From an uncultured Pelagibacteraceae bacterium (GTDB taxonomy: Bacteria; Pseudomonadota; Alphaproteobacteria; Pelagibacterales; Pelagibacteraceae): a stretch of DNA of 64,000 nucleotides. The stretch lies in the NCBI GenBank assembly GCA_902552985.1, contig CACDII010000003.1, forward strand, positions 113,203 to 177,202. Direction: 5' to 3'. This document shows positions 61,112 to 64,000 of this stretch, in pieces. The translations under genes were made by a program, and so were the position numbers. Below the pieces are notes generated by a model. It did no database searches and was not told the origin of the DNA. It was given only the letters and a program-made list of their open reading frames with translations. Numbering within the stretch: the stretch's first letter is position 1; every line of letters starts with the position of its first letter.

Positions 61112-61186
61112 GGGATTGTAGCTCAATAGTAGAGTACCTCGTTGACATCGAGGGGGTAGTAGGAGCGTAACCTACCAATCCCACCA
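61112..61186 (+). tRNA. tRNA-Val (anticodon GAC) with atypical D and T loops
   Basis: The acceptor stem GGGATTG (61112-61118) pairs perfectly with CAATCCC (61176-61182), followed by A and an encoded CCA. D stem GCTC/GAGT, anticodon stem CCTCG/CGAGG with loop TTGACAT (GAC at 61144-61146) and T stem GTAGG/CCTAC are all intact. The T loop, however, is AGCGTAA instead of a TTCRANN form, and the D loop is AATAGTA with only one of the two invariant G residues. Total length is 75 bases. It is either a functional tRNA with an unusual elbow or a decaying copy; perfect stems favour function. Confidence 0.75.
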
Positions 61187-61188
61187 TT

Positions 61189-61986
61189 TTAATTATACCA
61201 ATAACTTGGTAAAAAAATATCTTTTTTATGAGGTATACATTTTGTATCTAACTTATGCGGCAAATATTTAATTTTTTTTTTATCTTTTACAAATTTCTTA
61301 TTTAAAAAAGTAACTTCTAATCCACTTGGAAATTTGACTCCACTAACTTCAATTAAGGGACAGGCGTTATTTGGATGTAAATGTGAAACTTCGAAATAAG
61401 TTCTAATTTTTTTAATCAATTGTATAAATATTTTATAAAAGGCCTCGTGTGCAATTATTTCAAAATAATGAAACTCTATAACCAATATACTAAATCTTTT
61501 TAAATTTTTTTCAGATATAGATGAAAGAATTTCAAATTCGGATCCATCAACATCCATTTGCAACAAAAAATCTTCTTCATTCTCATTTGTATTTTTTGAT
61601 ATCCAGTCATTTATGCTCAATGTATTTTCTGAATTATAGGAATGAATATTTTTTTTTATAAAACTTGAAATTTTTAAATTTTCAACTTTCTCAACTGAAT
61701 AGTCAGCAAGAAATGATTTAATCCCTCTATTTTCAAGCTCTTGTTCAAAATTTGTGTTTTGACCAACTCCTGGTGAAAAACAATATTTTATTTTATCTAA
61801 AATATTTGGAATTAAATATCCAGCATCATTTGCTTGACCAATTCTTATTAAATCATAACCAAGATCGTGAGGTTTTAATAATTCAATTAATTTTAACAAC
61901 CTTTTTTTTGGATAATTTGAAAAGATAGAAATATTTAATATTTTTAAAAGTCTTTTAACTATTTTTTTAATAAATTGAATAAACAT
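61189..61986 (-). CDS. FkbM-like methyltransferase domain protein
   Basis: A 265-residue protein. The middle resembles FkbM-type SAM methyltransferases: YCFSPGVGQNTNFEQEL near 88-104 as the SAM motif, FLADYSVE, and LLQMDVDGSEFEILSSI (about 165-181), the typical D-V-D-GSE block, followed by VIEFHYFE. FkbM enzymes methylate sugars and other hydroxyls, often in polysaccharide clusters. The basic N-terminus has a weak hydrophobic stretch. It follows the VTC-domain gene by twelve bases. Its stop lies two bases from the tRNA-Val 3' end on the other strand. Confidence 0.7.
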   Translation of the reverse strand: MFIQFIKKIVKRLLKILNISIFSNYPKKRLLKLIELLKPHDLGYDLIRIGQANDAGYLIPNILDKIKYCFSPGVGQNTNFEQELENRGIKSFLADYSVEKVENLKISSFIKKNIHSYNSENTLSINDWISKNTNENEEDFLLQMDVDGSEFEILSSISEKNLKRFSILVIEFHYFEIIAHEAFYKIFIQLIKKIRTYFEVSHLHPNNACPLIEVSGVKFPSGLEVTFLNKKFVKDKKKIKYLPHKLDTKCIPHKKDIFLPSYWYN

Positions 61987-61998
61987 TTTTGCATTTAA

Positions 61999-62676
61999 TT
62001 ATATTTTGTAAACATTATTGAGATTAATAACAGCTGATACATATTTTGAATGTTTTGACATTCTAAAAGGAAAATTTGTTTTATTTATCATTGCTCTAAA
62101 ATCAGAGTCTTTATATGATAAATATTTAAACTCAAGAACATTAAAATCAGAGTCAAGTCCTTTAGACTTAAGATTAATTGATTTTATATTTTTATATTCA
62201 ATGTTTGTATCTACAGTAGCTCTAAAATTTTGACATGAGCTTTCCCAATATTCTCTTATGTATCTTACAAGCAACTTAGGTTTAACTAAAAATCCTGATA
62301 AATTTGAAACTTTACTTATACTTTCTTTGTTTTTATAAAAATTTTGAAGTTCACTAAATGACTTAAACAAACCGGCAGAAAAGGTTTGTTTCCAAGAAAT
62401 CATGTTTGATTTTTTTTTTAATTCTAATTGTACATTAAACATTTCATCGTACCAACGTAATCTTGTTTTAATACGTTCAGAAATTCCATTTATATTTTCG
62501 TGAAAAAATTTTTTATCATCATTGTCATAATAAATTGAATTAACCAAACGATTTTTGAAAGTTCTTTTAAATCCATGATTTAGAAGAAAGTTTTGAAATT
62601 TCCAACTTTCACCAGCTTGGAGAGTGTATTTACGTTCGTATCTATTTTCTAGAAGTTTAAATTTATTTATATTCAT
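61999..62676 (-). CDS. VTC domain protein, polyphosphate polymerase-like
   Basis: A 225-residue protein resembling the catalytic VTC tunnel domain of polyphosphate polymerases. ENRYERKYTL, SIYYDNDDKKFFHENINGI, RIKTRLRWY, VQLELKKK, KPKLLVRYIREYW and FNVLEFKYL present the alternating basic and acidic strand residues that line the tunnel. No membrane segment or SPX domain is present. It overlaps the upstream beta-helix gene (ATGA). In many bacteria such VTC genes accompany CotH-kinase genes. Polymerase activity is plausible but unproven. Confidence 0.72.
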   Translation of the reverse strand: MNINKFKLLENRYERKYTLQAGESWKFQNFLLNHGFKRTFKNRLVNSIYYDNDDKKFFHENINGISERIKTRLRWYDEMFNVQLELKKKSNMISWKQTFSAGLFKSFSELQNFYKNKESISKVSNLSGFLVKPKLLVRYIREYWESSCQNFRATVDTNIEYKNIKSINLKSKGLDSDFNVLEFKYLSYKDSDFRAMINKTNFPFRMSKHSKYVSAVINLNNVYKI

Positions 62677-64000
62677 TGATTAGAGTAAATAATTTTATAT
62701 ATATTTTTATCTTTTTTTCGAGTAGTAAAAAAATTATCGTTTACTTTAAGCTCGCTTGTTTTTCCTAAAAGAAATTTTTCCAAGTTATTTTCAAATTTAA
62801 CATTCTTTATATATAATTTAGCAGGACCCCATTCTTGTTTTTTTATAAATGAAGCTCCTGCTATATTATTATTTTTAATCAATCCATTTGAAATGCTAAC
62901 AGTAGAAAAATCTTTTGCAGCCACTCCTACATTTGAATCTTCAGAAATAAAATTAACAATTTTAATATTTGCTTTTTCTCCAGCACTTAGAACTTTATCT
63001 TTTACATTATTTCCCAAAAGGTATTTGCCAGAAACTGCAGCTCCAGAAACATCTAAGCAATCATTAAGGACATTTTGACATGAAATTTTGTTAAAAGTAA
63101 ATTTTCCAAAATCTACATCTATAGCATCTGAAGAAATATTAACGAAATTTACATTTTTAAATGTTGATTTACTATTAATTAAGTTTACTGCATCTTCACT
63201 AATTATATTTTTAAAAATTACATTATAAAAATCTGCATCACTATTAATTATATTTATTCCACTATATAAAATTCTATTTTTGAATTTTGGAGGGTTTAAA
63301 TTACTAATTATTACATTTTTTGCTTTAAAAACTTTGCCAGATTGAACGATGGCATTAAATTTTGTACCTTCCAATAATATAGGTTCATTATCTGATCCAT
63401 TAAAATCTATGCTTCCCTCTGAATATATTATCGTATCTTTTTCAAACAATACTTTCTGACCTTTTGTAAAGTTAATTTTTTGATTTTTTGGAACATATAA
63501 ATTTTTGGTTATTATTATATTTCTGCCGGATGGATAAAAAATATCATCTTTTATATACCCTTTTAAAACATTGCTTAATTTAGGGAAATTTTTATAATTT
63601 ATACTTTTCTTTGTAGTTAAGGAGTTTTTTTTATTGAAATTTACATCAACTGTTTTACCTAAAAATGGAACTGCTTTAATATAAGAACATTGATTTTGAA
63701 CACTTATAGTTTGAATTTTTGATTTTTTTAAGCTTATATATTTTTCTTTCTCAGGTATGCAATCAGATATTATTTTAAAGGGAAGATAGTTAAATGTTGT
63801 AAATATTTTTAATTTATTTTCATTCAATGAAAAAACGATACCATTTAAATTATTTTCTAGTTTTTCTCTTATTAATTTTGCTCTTTCATACAGATGTTCT
63901 TTGTTGTAACTAAAATATTTAAAACCTTCACCAAAAGTTTCGTCTGTTTTAGAAAATTCAGAATAAACAGCTTTATTAAATTTATTTATTTCACTTTGAT
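62673..64000 (-). CDS. Beta-helix repeat protein, 5' end beyond the window (CotH-like context)
   Basis: The frame ends at 62673 and stays open to the right edge, giving 441 residues; the TTG at 63827 is therefore unlikely to be the start. From about 63500 down to 62800 the protein shows repeating short strands with regularly spaced Asn and Ile (FKAKNVIISNLN, FYNVIFKNIISED, FKNVNFVNISSDA, FNKISCQNVLND), the pattern of a right-handed parallel beta-helix. The part upstream of 63827 is charged and helical (YLYERAKLIREKL-like). It is coupled to the VTC gene by ATGA. VTC partners are often CotH kinases, so the missing N-terminus may hold one. Confidence 0.65.
   Translation of the reverse strand, partial: QSEINKFNKAVYSEFSKTDETFGEGFKYFSYNKEHLYERAKLIREKLENNLNGIVFSLNENKLKIFTTFNYLPFKIISDCIPEKEKYISLKKSKIQTISVQNQCSYIKAVPFLGKTVDVNFNKKNSLTTKKSINYKNFPKLSNVLKGYIKDDIFYPSGRNIIITKNLYVPKNQKINFTKGQKVLFEKDTIIYSEGSIDFNGSDNEPILLEGTKFNAIVQSGKVFKAKNVIISNLNPPKFKNRILYSGINIINSDADFYNVIFKNIISEDAVNLINSKSTFKNVNFVNISSDAIDVDFGKFTFNKISCQNVLNDCLDVSGAAVSGKYLLGNNVKDKVLSAGEKANIKIVNFISEDSNVGVAAKDFSTVSISNGLIKNNNIAGASFIKKQEWGPAKLYIKNVKFENNLEKFLLGKTSELKVNDNFFTTRKKDKNIYKIIYSNQ

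Noticed and set aside
62673..63827. Beta-helix protein starting with TTG at 63827
   Set aside because: The frame is open upstream to the window edge with normal-looking codons, so the start most likely lies outside.
1..64000. CRISPR array, insertion sequence or prophage
   Set aside because: No regularly spaced repeats, transposase, integrase or phage structural gene was found.

Overview
The window looks like a chromosomal stretch of a streamlined, very AT-rich marine alphaproteobacterium of the SAR11 (Pelagibacterales) kind. Evidence by eye: roughly 30 percent GC, proteins rich in Lys, Asn and Ile, spacers of a few bases or start/stop overlaps between most genes, the alphaproteobacterial order purB-purC-purS-purQ-purL-bolA-grxD, a class II DAHP synthase, and a long acidic RpoZ tail. 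No gap exceeds about 210 bases, and I see no insertion sequence, phage gene or CRISPR array. One feature argues against the best studied SAR11 strains: serC and serA are present, whereas those strains are known as glycine/serine auxotrophs lacking the phosphoserine route.

Layout. 1-4723 (minus): dTDP-rhamnose type sugar genes (epimerase, rfbB, rfbA, rfbC, start of an rfbD-like gene) with a GMP reductase gene inside. 4804-8533: a rhamnosyltransferase-like gene, then adenine and methylthioadenosine (MTA) salvage (apt, mtnP, mtnA, a small membrane protein). 8519-15432 (minus): aldolase/dehydrogenase fusion, trpB2, a DUF1015 gene, serC, serA. 15532-19710 (plus): a speD-speE fusion, an octopine/histidine-type ABC importer without its ATPase, and a non-haem iron dioxygenase. 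19707-33471: mixed short units: glycosyltransferases, two carbonic-anhydrase-like genes, a hydrolase, exporters, rpoZ, dusA, a phosphohexomutase, an oxidoreductase and a GT17 glycosyltransferase. 33676-36632: class Ia ribonucleotide reductase behind a probable NrdR box pair. 36641-40163 (minus): methylcitrate cycle prpDBC. 40200-50559: lysE-like, gph, half-length glmU, glmS, aroG-type DAHP synthase, nadE, cysS, cimA, trmJ, rpsD. 50560-57803 (minus): sfsA-map-purB-purC-purS-purQ-purL-bolA-grxD. 57809-61186 (plus): cinA-like, a cyclotransferase, a membrane protein, tRNA-Leu, nadK, tRNA-Val. 61189-64000 (minus): FkbM-like methyltransferase, VTC-domain protein and a beta-helix protein running off the end.

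How the parts may work together. SpeD-SpeE would release MTA; MtnP and MtnA convert MTA to adenine and methylthioribulose-1-phosphate, and Apt recaptures adenine. The later steps of the classical methionine salvage pathway are absent here, but a class II aldolase fused to a short-chain dehydrogenase lies divergently against speD-speE. It could split methylthioribulose-1-phosphate to DHAP and methylthioacetaldehyde and process the aldehyde. That is my best candidate for an undescribed arrangement; it is inference. Other points of interest are a tRNA-Val(GAC) with non-canonical D and T loops, a DUF1015 protein carrying a DGHHR motif next to serC-serA without serB, and a GlmU lacking its uridylyltransferase half.
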